NCBI RefSeq assembly: GCF_020194175.1
Contig: NZ_JADYVX010000004.1
Location: 1 to 64,000, forward strand
Direction of reading: 5' to 3'
DNA length: 64,000 bases
From: Bradyrhizobium sp. BRP22
GTDB lineage: Bacteria; Pseudomonadota; Alphaproteobacteria; Rhizobiales; Xanthobacteraceae
Shown: positions 44,605 to 53,595 of the stretch, piece by piece
How positions within the stretch are numbered: the stretch's first letter is position 1
How the letters are laid out: each line of letters opens with the position of its first letter
The notes under the pieces: model-generated
Databases searched by the model: none
Told to the model about the DNA's origin: nothing
Seen by the model: only the letters and a program-made list of their open reading frames with translations
Position numbers and translations under genes: made by a program

Positions 44605-45192
44605 ATGGCCCTGTTTCGTTTGCCAACCAGCGGACCGGCTGCATTGATGCCGCGTGGTCATGGCCTGCTGCTACGCGCGCCGCAGATGTCCGACTTTCCG
44701 CAATGGGCCCAGCTCCGCGAATCGAGCCGCGCCTATCTCACGCCCTGGGAGCCGATCTGGCCGTCCGATGATTTGACCCGGGCGGGCTTCCGCCGCCGGC
44801 TGCGCCGCTACGCCGAGGACATCGCCGCCGATCGCTCCTATCCCTTCATCATCTTCCGCGAGGCGGACGGTGTGATGATCGGCGGCATCACGCTTGCCAA
44901 TGTCCGCCGTGGTATTGTGCAGGCCGGCACCATCGGCTACTGGGTCGGCGAGCCTCATGCGCATCGCGGCTACATGACCACGGCGTTGCGGGTGCTGTTG
45001 CCCTCATTGTTCGGCGAGCTCAACCTGCATCGTATCGAGGCCGCCTGCATCCCGTCCAACGCGCCCTCGATCCGCGTCCTAGAGAAATGCGGGTTCACCC
45101 GCGAGGGCCTGGCGCGGCGCTATCTCTGCATCAATGGCATCTGGCAGGATCACCTGCTGTTCGGCCTGTTGCATGAGGATTTCCGGGGCTAG
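44605..45192 (+). CDS. GNAT-family N-acetyltransferase (RimJ-like)
   Basis: 195 aa. RimJ/RimL-type GNAT with LLLRAPQMSDFPQWAQLR at the start, the acetyl-CoA loop region IGYWVGEPHAHRGYMTTALR and NAPSIRVLEKCGFTREGLAR. It likely acetylates the N-terminus of a ribosomal or other protein. The start ATG44605 has GGGGAG upstream. Downstream of thrC and the M16 gene on the same strand, separated by repeat R4. Confidence 0.9.
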   Translation: MALFRLPTSGPAALMPRGHGLLLRAPQMSDFPQWAQLRESSRAYLTPWEPIWPSDDLTRAGFRRRLRRYAEDIAADRSYPFIIFREADGVMIGGITLANVRRGIVQAGTIGYWVGEPHAHRGYMTTALRVLLPSLFGELNLHRIEAACIPSNAPSIRVLEKCGFTREGLARRYLCINGIWQDHLLFGLLHEDFRG

Positions 45193-45262
45193 CTAGCGCC
45201 TTGGGTTCGCCGCCATTGCGCTGCTATAACGCCGCCCGGGAAATGGGATGGCAGGGATTCGC

Positions 45263-45907
45263 ATGGCAAGACATCGTGTGATCAGGGCCGCACTCGCCTC
45301 TGTGGTGGCGGCCGCGCTCGGTTGCGGCACCTTGGCCGGGCCAGCGGCGGCACAGTCATTGACCGACCGCTTCAAGAGCCTGTTCGGCGGCGGCAAGTCC
45401 GAGGAGCCGGCTGAAAAGCCGGCGCCCGGTGAGGGCCAGAGCCGCGAATCGGACGTTCTCTGTCCGCCGGTGGCGATCCGCTCCGGTGCCTCGACTTACG
45501 CGGTGGGAGCGCCCGGCAAGGAGCCGGTCGGCAGTGATCTCAGGTTCCAGGCAACGATCACCCGCACCGCGCGCGAATGCGCGATCAACGGCGGCGAGAT
45601 CACGGCGCGGATCGGCATCCAGGGCCGGATCATTGTCGGTCCCGCCGGGGCGCCGCCGACCGTTCAGGTGCCGCTGCGCGTCGCCGTGGTGCAGGGCGGT
45701 GTCTCGGAAAAGACGATCGCGACCAAGGCCTATCAGACCACGGTGACGATGAGCGAATCTGGCAGCGAACCCTTTACGCTGGTGGCCGAGGATATGACCT
45801 TCCCGGCGCCGTCGGCCGATGTTGCCGAGAATTACATCTTCTACATCGGCTTCGATCCGCAGGCGCTGAAGCCGGAGCCGAAACCGAAGGCGGTGCGAAA
45901 GAAGTAG
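45263..45907 (+). CDS. Exported hypothetical protein
   Basis: 214 aa from ATG45263 (AGGGA 5 nt upstream; ATG45248 is possible). Signal peptide ends near GPAAAQS (about 31). After a Pro/Glu-rich linker, a beta-rich domain follows with one Cys in VLCPPVAIRSG and one in TARECAINGGEITARIGIQG, ending in a Lys-rich tail (KPKAVRKK). I recognise it as a common Bradyrhizobium hypothetical but not a functional family. An envelope location is inferred. Confidence 0.72.
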   Translation: MARHRVIRAALASVVAAALGCGTLAGPAAAQSLTDRFKSLFGGGKSEEPAEKPAPGEGQSRESDVLCPPVAIRSGASTYAVGAPGKEPVGSDLRFQATITRTARECAINGGEITARIGIQGRIIVGPAGAPPTVQVPLRVAVVQGGVSEKTIATKAYQTTVTMSESGSEPFTLVAEDMTFPAPSADVAENYIFYIGFDPQALKPEPKPKAVRKK

Positions 45908-45937
45908 CCGAGGGCTGCGCGGCCAGCGTGCCGAGCT

Positions 45938-46039
45938 CGTCATGCCCACGCCAAGGCGCGGTATCCAGTAAGCGGGGGTCCTCGGCTCAATCACAGGCGC
46001 CAGTGGTTACTGGATCGCCCGCCTTCGCGGGCGATGACA
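45938..46039. repeat. Palindromic repeat family R2, copy B
   Basis: CGTCATGCCCACGCC-GGCGCGGTATCCAGTA at the left and TTACTGGATCGCCCGC-GCGGGCGATGACAAG at the right match copy A at 3802. Confidence 0.75.
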
Positions 46040-46060
46040 AGGGAAGTGGAAAACAAACAA

Positions 46061-46091
46061 GCCGGCGCGATTGTCTCGCGCCGGCTTTTTG
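46061..46091. terminator. Bidirectional terminator at the end of the ATP synthase F0 operon
   Basis: GCCGGCGCGA (46061-46070) and TCGCGCCGGC (46076-46085) form a perfect 10-bp stem. TTTTTG follows on the plus strand and TTGTTTGTTTT on the minus strand, so it can end both the F0 operon (minus) and any transcript from the exported protein gene (plus). Confidence 0.88.
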
Positions 46092-46110
46092 TTGTTTGCG
46101 TTGAAGCCGC

Positions 46111-46596
46111 TCAGTTCAGCTTCGAGCGGACCTCGGCGATTCCCTTGGCCAGGAGATCGTCGGCGACGGAGCCCTTGACCGACTGCGACAGGATGGTGGA
46201 CGCGGCCGTCACGGCAGCATCCGCCGCAGCGGCACGGACATCCGCCAAAGCCTGGGCTTCGGCGAGCGCGATCTTGTTCTCGGCGGTCTTGGTCCGCCGC
46301 GCGACAAAATCTTCCATCTTCGTCTTGGCCTCGGCCGCGATGCGCTCGGCATCGGCCTTGGCGCTGGCGACGATCTCCTCCGCCTCGCGCTCGGCGGTCG
46401 CGCGCTTGGCCTTGTATTCGGCGAGCAGCTTTGCAGCTTCTTCCTTCAGGCGGCGGGCGTCGTCGAGTTCGGCCTTGATGCGTTCGCTGCGATGGTCCAG
46501 CGCCTTCAGCAAGGTGCGGTGGATGCCGAGATAGGCAAACACCACCATCAGGATGACGAAGGCGATCGCAACCCAGGTTTCCGGTTCGGTGAACAT
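46111..46596 (-). CDS. atpF: ATP synthase F0 subunit b
   Basis: 161 aa. One N-terminal membrane helix ([17 protein letters not shown]) and a long Ala/Glu/Lys-rich helix to the C-terminus form half of the peripheral stalk. Last gene of the F0 operon, five bases after the b' gene. Confidence 0.95.
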   Translation of the reverse strand: MFTEPETWVAIAFVILMVVFAYLGIHRTLLKALDHRSERIKAELDDARRLKEEAAKLLAEYKAKRATAEREAEEIVASAKADAERIAAEAKTKMEDFVARRTKTAENKIALAEAQALADVRAAAADAAVTAASTILSQSVKGSVADDLLAKGIAEVRSKLN

Positions 46597-46601
46597 CGCG
46601 C

Positions 46602-47165
46602 TTATCCCTTCAGCGAGGCATCGACGGCGCTGTTCACCGCAGCACCGTCAGGTGCGACGCCGGTCAGCCGCTGCACGATCGCGGTCGCCGCATCCGCCGC
46701 AATGCCGCGGACATTGCTCATCGCCGCAGTCCGCGTCGCCGCGATGGTTTTCTCGGCGTCGTGGAGCTTGGTTGTGAGCTTGTCCTCCAGCGCCTTGCGT
46801 TCGGCTTCGGAGGCCGCGTTCAGCTTCTCGCGGGTCTCGTTGCTGATGGCCTGGGCGCGGGAGCGCGCGGCCGCCAGGTCGCTCTCATAGGCCTTCAGCG
46901 CAGCGGCGGACTCATCCTTGAGCTTCTGCGCTTCCGCCAGGTCGCCTTCGATCATGTTCTGGCGCGCTTCGATCACGCCGCCGACGCGCGGCAGCGCGAA
47001 GCGCGACACGACGATGTAGAGCACGACAAAGGCGATGGCCAGCGACACCAACTGCGAGGCGAAGGTGGACGAATCGAACGGAGGAAAACCTCCGCCGTGG
47101 CCGCCATCGGCTTCGGTGTGGGCGCCGGCCTTCTGGCCTGATACTTCGCCATGACTCTCAGCCAT
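46602..47165 (-). CDS. atpG: ATP synthase F0 subunit b'
   Basis: 187 aa. N-terminal charged extension with [20 protein letters not shown], a single membrane helix at about 37-58 and a long amphipathic helix. The b/b' pair forms a heterodimeric stalk as in photosynthetic bacteria and alphaproteobacteria. The symbol atpG for b' follows alphaproteobacterial usage; atpX or atpF2 are also used. Confidence 0.93.
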   Translation of the reverse strand: MAESHGEVSGQKAGAHTEADGGHGGGFPPFDSSTFASQLVSLAIAFVVLYIVVSRFALPRVGGVIEARQNMIEGDLAEAQKLKDESAAALKAYESDLAAARSRAQAISNETREKLNAASEAERKALEDKLTTKLHDAEKTIAATRTAAMSNVRGIAADAATAIVQRLTGVAPDGAAVNSAVDASLKG

Positions 47166-47222
47166 GGAGTTCTCCTGTAGCTGTCATGGCGCCGCCCCGA
47201 GGGCGGCGCGAAACTGTACCGC

Positions 47223-47453
47223 TCAGAGCGGAACGAACAGCAAGAGCAGCGCGATCAGCAGCGAAAAGATGCCGAGCGCTTCGGTCACGGCGAAGCCGAA
47301 GATCAGGTTGCCGAACTGGCCCTGGGCGGCGGACGGATTGCGCACGGCTGCGGCAAGGTAGTTGCCGAAGATGACGCCCACGCCGACGCCCGCACCGCCC
47401 ATGCCGATGCACGCGATGCCCGCGCCGATAAGTTTAGCTGCTGCCGGTTCCAT
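47223..47453 (-). CDS. atpE: ATP synthase F0 subunit c
   Basis: 76-aa hairpin of two membrane helices with the polar loop [12 protein letters not shown]. The proton-carrying carboxylate is Glu58 ([12 protein letters not shown]). Forms the rotor ring. Between subunits a and b'. Confidence 0.96.
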   Translation of the reverse strand: MEPAAAKLIGAGIACIGMGGAGVGVGVIFGNYLAAAVRNPSAAQGQFGNLIFGFAVTEALGIFSLLIALLLLFVPL

Positions 47454-47505
47454 AGTTTGCTCCTTGGAGAGAAAGACAGATGTGGGTGGAAATTCCCCGG
47501 ACCGC

Positions 47506-48255
47506 TCAGTGTCCCGGATGAATGGCGTCGTTGAGGTAGATGCAGGTCAGGATCGCAAACACATAGGCTTGCAGGAATGCGACCAGCAGTTCGAGGGCAG
47601 TCAACGCGACCGTGAGCGCCAGCGGCATCACGCCGCCGAGCCAGCCGATGGCGCCCAGCGAGACGCCGAGCATTCCAACGAAACCCGCGAACACCTTCAG
47701 CGCGATATGGCCGGCCAGCATGTTGGCGAACAGACGCACGCTGTGCGAGACCGGCCGCAGGAAGAACGACAGGATCTCGATGAACATCACCAGCGGCAGG
47801 ATGTAGATCGGAACGCCGGACGGCACGAAAATCTTGAAGAACTTCAGCCCGTTCTTGTAGAGGCCGTAGATCAGGACGGTGAAGAACACGAGCAGCGCGA
47901 GCGCTGCGGTGACGATGAGGTGGCTCGAAACCGTGAACGTGTAGGGGATGATGCCCACGAGGTTCGACACGCAGATGAACATGAACAGCGAGAAGATCAG
48001 CGGGAAGAACTTCATGCCCTCCGAGCCGGCGGTGCTGCGGATGGTGCTGGCAACGAATTCGTAGGAGATTTCGGCGACCGACTGCAGGCGCCCCGGAACC
48101 AGTTGCCGACCGCTCGCCAGCATCAGCACCGAGATCACCGCCACCGCCACGAACATGTAGAGCGTCGAGTTGGTGAAGGCGATCGTGTGATTGCCGATAT
48201 GGCCGATCGTGAAGAGGGGTTCGATGTTGAACTGGTGGATCGGATCGATTTTCAT
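47506..48255 (-). CDS. atpB: ATP synthase F0 subunit a
   Basis: 249 aa, five to six membrane helices. The essential Arg is in [14 protein letters not shown] and the channel region at the C-terminus is [19 protein letters not shown]. Forms the proton half-channels against the c-ring. Second gene of the F0 operon. Confidence 0.96.
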   Translation of the reverse strand: MKIDPIHQFNIEPLFTIGHIGNHTIAFTNSTLYMFVAVAVISVLMLASGRQLVPGRLQSVAEISYEFVASTIRSTAGSEGMKFFPLIFSLFMFICVSNLVGIIPYTFTVSSHLIVTAALALLVFFTVLIYGLYKNGLKFFKIFVPSGVPIYILPLVMFIEILSFFLRPVSHSVRLFANMLAGHIALKVFAGFVGMLGVSLGAIGWLGGVMPLALTVALTALELLVAFLQAYVFAILTCIYLNDAIHPGH

Positions 48256-48326
48256 CCGCGCGGCTCTTGGTCCCCCGGCTCATCCGCCGGCAATCGAATT
48301 ACAGATGTTGTGACTTCCGCCAGTGC

Positions 48327-48698
48327 TCAGCGCTTGCCTGAGGCCACGCGCGCAGATCTCACCACGTTGACCACGCCGGCAGTGAAGCCGAGCAGCAAGA
48401 ACACGATGAGACCGAACGGCGATGTCGACAGCAGACGGTCGAATCCCCAGCCAATCACCGCCCCGACGACAACGCCCGCGACCAATTCCGACGAAAGACG
48501 GAAACCGAGCGCCATCGCGGAAGCTCTGGCGGCACCGTCTCCGCTTTCAGTACCGGATTGATCAGTCCTGATTTTGCGGCTGTCGCGTATTTCGGACAAC
48601 CGATGATCCAGACTTCCGAGCCTTGCGGAAAGCGCAGCTTCGTCGGACGACGACTGGTCGCGATTTCCACTTGCGTTGTCGTTTTTGTTTTCCGCCAT
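48327..48698 (-). CDS. atpI: AtpI-like ATP synthase assembly protein
   Basis: 123 aa from ATG48698; the frame is open to 48752. The hydrophilic N-terminal 60 residues (MAENKNDNASGNRDQ) precede two membrane helices (about 68-88 and 95-115), including ELVAGVVVGAVIGWGFDRLL, typical of the AtpI/AtpQ family that aids c-ring assembly or Mg uptake. First gene of the F0 operon; the F1 genes are elsewhere, as usual in alphaproteobacteria. Confidence 0.9.
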   Translation of the reverse strand: MAENKNDNASGNRDQSSSDEAALSARLGSLDHRLSEIRDSRKIRTDQSGTESGDGAARASAMALGFRLSSELVAGVVVGAVIGWGFDRLLSTSPFGLIVFLLLGFTAGVVNVVRSARVASGKR

Positions 48699-48970
48699 GC
48701 GGCAGACACTAAACGATGCTGCGGTTGATGGAAATTGCGCCGCCACCCTCAAAAGCCGCGCGGACCATACTTACCGTGTCCGATCAAGTCAAGATTGCGT
48801 AACAACCAGTTAGTGCATTGATTCGACTGCACTTATCTGGAGATATTCCAGATGTCTGCGACCTGTCATCGCAGCGCAACAGCCGCCGTTCGGGCCGCGG
48901 CGCTCTTGCACCGGTCCGGGTGCTCTGTTGGGATACCGGCACCGTCGCACAAATCCCGTTCGGAGCCTCC

Positions 48971-49594
48971 ATGTCGCGCCAGGTCGACTACTACTTCTCG
49001 TTTCAATCTCCCTGGGCCTATATCGGCCACCAGCCGTTCCGCGATCTCGTCACGGGCTTTGATCTGAAGGTGAACTACAAGCCCGTGGTGCTGGTCGACC
49101 TGTTCTCGGAGACCGGGGGACTGCCGCTTCTGAAGCGCCATCCGGTGCGGCAACGTTATCGGATGGTGGAATTGCAGCGCTGGCGCGACCGGCGCGGATT
49201 GCAGTTTCATCTCAAGCCCGCGCATTGGCCGTTCAACGCCCGCCTTGCCGACGGCGTGGTCATCGCCGCGATCGAGGCCGGGCTCGATCCCGATCCTTTG
49301 CTGAAGCGCGGTTTTATCGCGGTCTGGGAAGACCAGCTCGATCTCGCCGATGCCGCGACCGTGGCGCGGCTCGCCGACGAATCGGGTCTGCCCGGCGCCA
49401 GGCTGGTGGAACGTTCCGCCTCGGAGGCGATCAGTGCGGCCTATGAGCAGAACCGTCAGGATGCGATAACGGCCGACGTGTTCGGCTCTCCGGCCTATGT
49501 GCTCGATGGCGAGGTGTTCTGGGGCCAGGACCGGCTGGATTTGCTGGCCGATGCATTGAAGTCCGGCAGGCCGCCATATACGTCAGACATTTAG
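48971..49594 (+). CDS. DsbA-fold 2-hydroxychromene-2-carboxylate isomerase-like protein
   Basis: 207 aa. The kappa-GST/DsbA-type fold is indicated by VDYYFSFQSPWAYIG (Ser in place of the DsbA cysteine), the middle helical insertion and DVFGSPAYVLDGEVFWGQDRL with the cis-Pro. Members isomerise 2-hydroxychromene-2-carboxylate in naphthalene degradation using glutathione, but many have other, unknown roles. No aromatic pathway genes are adjacent. Start ATG48971. The TAG stop is the left tip of a palindromic repeat at 49592. Confidence 0.86.
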   Translation: MSRQVDYYFSFQSPWAYIGHQPFRDLVTGFDLKVNYKPVVLVDLFSETGGLPLLKRHPVRQRYRMVELQRWRDRRGLQFHLKPAHWPFNARLADGVVIAAIEAGLDPDPLLKRGFIAVWEDQLDLADAATVARLADESGLPGARLVERSASEAISAAYEQNRQDAITADVFGSPAYVLDGEVFWGQDRLDLLADALKSGRPPYTSDI

Positions 49595-49645
49595 AGCTTG
49601 ATCCGGAAAAGTGGGAACCTGTTTTCCGGGAAGATCATGCTCAAA
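49592..49645. repeat. Short palindromic repeat family R4, copy B
   Basis: After TA, GAGCTTGATCCGGAAAAGTG at the left and CCGGGAAGATCATGCTC at the right are near-perfect inverted arms, as in copy A at 44506. Its first TAG is the stop codon of the isomerase-like gene. Confidence 0.75.
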
Positions 49646-49720
49646 GAGAAAACGAGACCATGGTCCGATCAATCGGATCACGGGCTCGGAGCCAACCTTT
49701 CCTGAGGCGGGAGCAAGCCG

Positions 49721-50245
49721 ATGTGCCACGCGACGTCGTCCTCGAAAGTGTCCACTGCCATCATGGTTGTGGCGTTGAGCTTGAGCCTGGGCGGGGCGTC
49801 CCTTGCCCAATCCCGGCCGGATACCGAGAACGGCCGCTATGCACTGTCGACCACCGCTGACGGCGTGCTGCGGCTCGACACCAGGACCGGCGCCGTTTCG
49901 ACCTGCAACAACAATTCGGGTGCAGGCTGGGCCTGCTATGCCATACCCGACGAACGCGCCGCGATGGACGCGGAAATCGGCCGACTGCAGGCCGAGAACG
50001 AAAAGCTCAGGGCCGAGCTTGCCCAGCGCGATCCAGCCACCACCGGCAAGACCGACGAGGCGCTGCCGAAATCGGATTCGCTGAAGCAGCCTGACCCAAA
50101 GGCCGCCGAGGGCGGACGCAGGATCGAAATCCCGTTGCCGAGCGATCAGGACATGGACCGCGTGATGTCGTTCCTCGAACGCGCCTGGCGCCGGCTGATC
50201 GAGATGGCCAACCGTGTCCAGCGCGACATGTCGGGGAAGATTTGA
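49721..50245 (+). CDS. Exported hypothetical protein with coiled coil
   Basis: 174 aa. A signal peptide ends near GGASLAQS (about 31). The first mature segment has NGRYALSTTADGVLRLDTRT and a cysteine pair (STCNNNSGAGWACYAI). An Ala/Glu-rich coiled coil (about 80-103, MDAEIGRLQAENEKLRAELA) and an amphipathic C-terminal helix follow. No functional family recognised; the start could lie at the internal ATG after SSSKVSTAI. Confidence 0.68.
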   Translation: MCHATSSSKVSTAIMVVALSLSLGGASLAQSRPDTENGRYALSTTADGVLRLDTRTGAVSTCNNNSGAGWACYAIPDERAAMDAEIGRLQAENEKLRAELAQRDPATTGKTDEALPKSDSLKQPDPKAAEGGRRIEIPLPSDQDMDRVMSFLERAWRRLIEMANRVQRDMSGKI

Positions 50246-50274
50246 TTGGTCCAACCATCCTACGATGAGATTTC

Positions 50275-50748
50275 ATGACCTCGACCCGATCACTCTCGCG
50301 CAGCGTCCCGTCAGCCGTTAGTGCCACCACCATCGTGTCGTCGCTGCTGACGGTTCACACGACGGGTGCCGGTTTCACCAATCTCACATCGGAGGTCGCA
50401 AAATTCCTGCGCGAGGCGCGCGGGGCGGAGGGGCAGGTGACGGCGTTCATCCGCCACACCTCGGCGTCGCTGACCATCCAGGAGAATGCCGATCCGACCG
50501 TGCTGGAGGATCTCCTGACCGTGCTGCGCCGCCTGGCGCCCGAGAATGGCGGATGGCGCCATGACACCGAAGGTCCCGATGATATGCCGGCGCATATCAG
50601 AACCATGCTGACATCGACCTCGCTCCAGATTCCGGTGCTGGATGGCGAACTCGCGCTCGGCACCTGGCAGGCCATCTACCTGATCGAGCATCGGGCCAGG
50701 CCGCACCGGCGCGAGATCGTGCTGCAGTTCATCGGCAGCACAAAATGA
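50275..50748 (+). CDS. YjbQ/UPF0047 secondary thiamine-phosphate synthase-like protein
   Basis: 157 aa, family full length. Conserved blocks are TAFIRHTSASLTIQENADPTVLEDL, DDMPAHIRTMLTSTSLQIPV and RPHRREIVLQFIG (in order, shortened here). The family is annotated as having weak thiamine-phosphate synthase activity; the true role is uncertain. Twenty-nine bases after the coiled-coil protein gene on the same strand. Confidence 0.9.
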   Translation: MTSTRSLSRSVPSAVSATTIVSSLLTVHTTGAGFTNLTSEVAKFLREARGAEGQVTAFIRHTSASLTIQENADPTVLEDLLTVLRRLAPENGGWRHDTEGPDDMPAHIRTMLTSTSLQIPVLDGELALGTWQAIYLIEHRARPHRREIVLQFIGSTK

Positions 50749-50777
50749 CGCAGATCGTCTCTCGCCACGCGAAGCTT

Positions 50778-50811
50778 CGTAGCCCGGGTGGAGCGCCAGC
50801 GTAACCTGGGA
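50778..50811. repeat. Partial repeat family R5, copy A
   Basis: CGTAGCCCGGGTGGAGCGC followed by AGCGTAACCTGGGA is nearly the reverse complement of a stretch in 60732-60770. Confidence 0.6.
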
Positions 50812-50835
50812 CCGCTGGTAGATGTCGACAAGCAA

Positions 50836-50863
50836 ATCGGCCGCGGATCGCTCCGCGGCCGAT
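50836..50863. terminator. Strong hairpin between yjbQ and the MFS gene
   Basis: ATCGGCCGCGGA (50836-50847) and TCCGCGGCCGAT (50852-50863) form a perfect 12-bp stem with loop TCGC. TTTGCTTG follows on the minus strand, so it most likely ends the MFS transporter transcript; no T tract on the plus strand. Confidence 0.65.
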
Positions 50864-50891
50864 CGAGCAAGCGCTGGACGAGCTCTTCGGC

Positions 50892-52556
50892 TCAGGTCTT
50901 GCTGATATCGACGTCCTTGGTTTCCGGCAGGAAGAAGAAGCCGACCACTGCGGTGATCGCCGCGAAGATGATCGGGTACCAGAGGCCGGCATAGATGTCG
51001 CCGGTGGAGGCGACGATCGCGAACGCCGTCGCCGGTAGCAAGCCGCCGAACCAGCCGTTGCCGATGTGATAGGGCAGCGACATCGAGGTGTAGCGGATGC
51101 GGGTCGGGAACAGTTCGACCAGCATGGCGGCGATCGGGCCGTAGACCATGGTGACGAAGATCACCAGGATGAACAACAGCCCGATCACGGCCGCAACCTG
51201 CGGACGGAAGATGTCGAAGGGATGCGCCATCTTCACGATGCCGGCGTCACCCGCCTTCGGATAGCCCGCCGCCTGGATCGCCGCCAGCACCGCCGGGTTG
51301 GAGGTTTTGGCGTCGGTGTACGGCACGTCCTTGCCATTGACGACGACCTTCACGCCGGAACCCGCCGCGCCGTAGGTCGTCGAGTACTTCACCGACGACT
51401 GGGCGAGATAGGCGCGCGCGGTGTCGCAAGGCGCGGTGAACACGCGGGTGCCGACCGGGTTGAACAGGTCGCCGCAGCCCGCGCGATCGGCCACCACCTC
51501 GACCTTGGCCGCCTCGATCGCCTTTTCCAGCGCCGGGTTGGCGTTGGTGGTAATCATCTTGAAGATCGGGATGAAGGTCAGCGCCGCGATCGCGCAGCCC
51601 GCGAGGATGATCGGCTTGCGGCCGATCTTGTCGGACAGCGCGCCGAACACGATGAAGAAGCCGGTGCCGAACACCAGCGACCAGGCGATCAGGAGGTTGG
51701 CGGTATAGCCGTCGACCTTCAGGATCGATTGCAGGAAGAACAGCGCGTAGAACTGGCCGGTGTACCAGACCACGCCCTGGCCCATGGTGCCGCCGATCAA
51801 GGCGAGCAGCACGATCTTGGCGTTGCCCCAGTTGGCGAAGGCTTCCGTCAGCGGCGCCTTGGAACTCTTGCCCTCGTCCTTCATGCGCTGGAATACCGGC
51901 GATTCATTCAGCCGCAGCCGGATCCACACGGAGATGCCGAGCAGCAGCACCGACACCAGGAACGGAATGCGCCAGCCCCATTCGGCAAAGGCCTGCTCGC
52001 CGGTCATTGTGCGGGTGAACAGGATCACGATCAGTGAGAGGAACAGGCCAAGCGTCGCGGTGGTCTGGATGAAGGAGGTGTAGTACCCGCGCCTGCCTTG
52101 CGGGGAGTGCTCCGCGACATAGGTTGCTGCACCGCCATATTCGCCGCCGAGCGCAAGGCCCTGCAGCAGGCGCAGCGCGATCAGGATGATCGGCGCGGCG
52201 ATGCCGATGGTGGCGGCGTTGGGCAACAGGCCGACGATGAACGTCGACAGGCCCATGATCAGGATGGTTACAAGGAACGTGTATTTGCGGCCGACGATGT
52301 CACCGACGCGGCCGAACACGATGGCGCCGAACGGACGCACCAGGAAGCCGGCGGCGAAGGCAAGCAGGGCGAAGATGTCGCGGGTCGCCGGCGGATAGGC
52401 GGAGAAGAACTGCGCGCCGATGATGCTGGCCAGCGATCCGTAGAGGTAGAAGTCGTACCACTCGAAGACAGTACCGAGCGAGGAGGCAAGGATGACGAAG
52501 CGTTCGTCCTTCGTCATGCCGGCCGGGCGCGCCGAAGTTGCAGTCACTGTGGTCAT
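50892..52556 (-). CDS. MFS transporter, metabolite:H+ symporter type with a 100-residue loop insertion
   Basis: 554 aa. Twelve-helix sugar/MHS-type transporter: SLGTVFEWYDFYLYGSLAS near the start, the GRVGDIVGRK and LSDKIGRK loop motifs, and LQGLALGGEYGGAATYVAEH. ATG52556 is preferred as GGGGA lies 9 nt upstream; ATG52565 is an alternative. About residues 340-445, between two late helices, hold an extra hydrophilic domain with two cysteines (DRAGCGDLF and FTAPCDTA). MHS members carry mono- or dicarboxylates such as acetate, ketoglutarate or shikimate; the substrate is not defined. Divergent from a LuxR-type regulator. Confidence 0.9.
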   Translation of the reverse strand: MTTVTATSARPAGMTKDERFVILASSLGTVFEWYDFYLYGSLASIIGAQFFSAYPPATRDIFALLAFAAGFLVRPFGAIVFGRVGDIVGRKYTFLVTILIMGLSTFIVGLLPNAATIGIAAPIILIALRLLQGLALGGEYGGAATYVAEHSPQGRRGYYTSFIQTTATLGLFLSLIVILFTRTMTGEQAFAEWGWRIPFLVSVLLLGISVWIRLRLNESPVFQRMKDEGKSSKAPLTEAFANWGNAKIVLLALIGGTMGQGVVWYTGQFYALFFLQSILKVDGYTANLLIAWSLVFGTGFFIVFGALSDKIGRKPIILAGCAIAALTFIPIFKMITTNANPALEKAIEAAKVEVVADRAGCGDLFNPVGTRVFTAPCDTARAYLAQSSVKYSTTYGAAGSGVKVVVNGKDVPYTDAKTSNPAVLAAIQAAGYPKAGDAGIVKMAHPFDIFRPQVAAVIGLLFILVIFVTMVYGPIAAMLVELFPTRIRYTSMSLPYHIGNGWFGGLLPATAFAIVASTGDIYAGLWYPIIFAAITAVVGFFFLPETKDVDISKT

Positions 52557-52870
52557 ATGGATCATTCCCCCCAAATTATTGCTGCTGAACTCGCCTGCCG
52601 AGTTCGGCCGGATGAGCTTACGGGCTTGGCAAGAGCGTAACATCGCGGCAAAAGCCGCCCCAATAAGACTTTCGGCCCTGTTCACGACCTTCCGCACCGC
52701 GAGGAACCCGTCGGTCGTGCGCGCTTCGATCGGGACTTCGGTCGCGTGTTGCGGCGCACAAGCGACGGCATTAACTGCTTCGAGACACGGTAAAATTACG
52801 TCCTTGCACGCAGCCGCCGCTCGGAGGACAAAGGACAAGAAGGGGGCGGCGACCCGCTCACGAGATACCG
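52557..52870. promoter_or_regulatory. Divergent control region between the MFS and LuxR-type regulator genes
   Basis: 314 bp without a gene. GAACTCG (52587-52593) and CGAGTTC (52599-52605) form a perfect 7-bp inverted repeat with a 5-nt spacer, 31-49 bp upstream of the MFS start, a candidate operator. TAAAATTA at about 52790 is the only AT-rich patch near the regulator. Confidence 0.45.
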
Positions 52871-53545
52871 ATGACTGCTGCAGTCCAGACCCATCTTGTC
52901 ATCGCCGATGACCATCCGCTGTTCCGCGATGCGCTGCGGCAGGCGGTCGCAAGCGTTGTGAGTTCGGCCGTCATCACGGAGGCCGGTTCGTTCGAAGAGC
53001 TCACCGCCTTGCTCGAGAAGGACGCCGACGTCGACCTGATCCTGCTCGACCTGACCATGCCGGGGATCAGCGGCTTCTCCGGCCTGATCTATCTGCGCGC
53101 GCAGTATCCGGCGATCCCGGTGGTGATCGTGTCTGCCAGCGACGATGCCGGCACGATCCGCCGCTCGCTCGACTTCGGCGCGTCCGGTTTCATCCCGAAG
53201 CGCTTCGGCGTCGACACGCTTCGCGATGCCATCATGAAGGTAATGGACGGCGACGTCTGGGTTCCCGCTGACACCGACCTGTCGTCGGCCGGCGATCCCG
53301 AGATGGCGCGGCTGCGCGACCGGCTGGTGACGCTGACGCCGCAGCAGGTTCGCGTCCTGATGATGCTGTCGGAAGGTTTGCTGAACAAGCAGATCGCCTA
53401 CGAGCTCGGCGTCTCCGAAGCCACCATCAAGGCGCATGTGTCCGCGATCCTGCAAAAGCTCGGTGTCGAAAGCCGCACGCAAGCCGTGATCGCCGCGGCC
53501 AAGATCGCCGGCGGCCAATGGCGGCAGGGCACGCCGCAGGGGTAA
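52871..53545 (+). CDS. LuxR-family response regulator, CrbR/ErdR-like
   Basis: 224 aa. Receiver with D13-D14 and phospho-acceptor Asp60 (LLDLTMPGISGF); Lys in FIPKRFGVD. The LuxR domain is LTPQQVRVLMMLSEGLLNKQ then LGVSEATIKAHVSAILQKLG. This length and receiver type match the regulators that partner with transporter-fused kinases (CrbR of Vibrio, ErdR of Pseudomonas) to control acetate use. It lies between an MHS transporter and just such a kinase, so the three probably form one system. Function is inferred from context. Confidence 0.9.
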   Translation: MTAAVQTHLVIADDHPLFRDALRQAVASVVSSAVITEAGSFEELTALLEKDADVDLILLDLTMPGISGFSGLIYLRAQYPAIPVVIVSASDDAGTIRRSLDFGASGFIPKRFGVDTLRDAIMKVMDGDVWVPADTDLSSAGDPEMARLRDRLVTLTPQQVRVLMMLSEGLLNKQIAYELGVSEATIKAHVSAILQKLGVESRTQAVIAAAKIAGGQWRQGTPQG

Positions 53546-53595
53546 TCGGCAGGGCCGGAAAGACGCTCTTCACGCCGACCACATCATCGGAAGTG

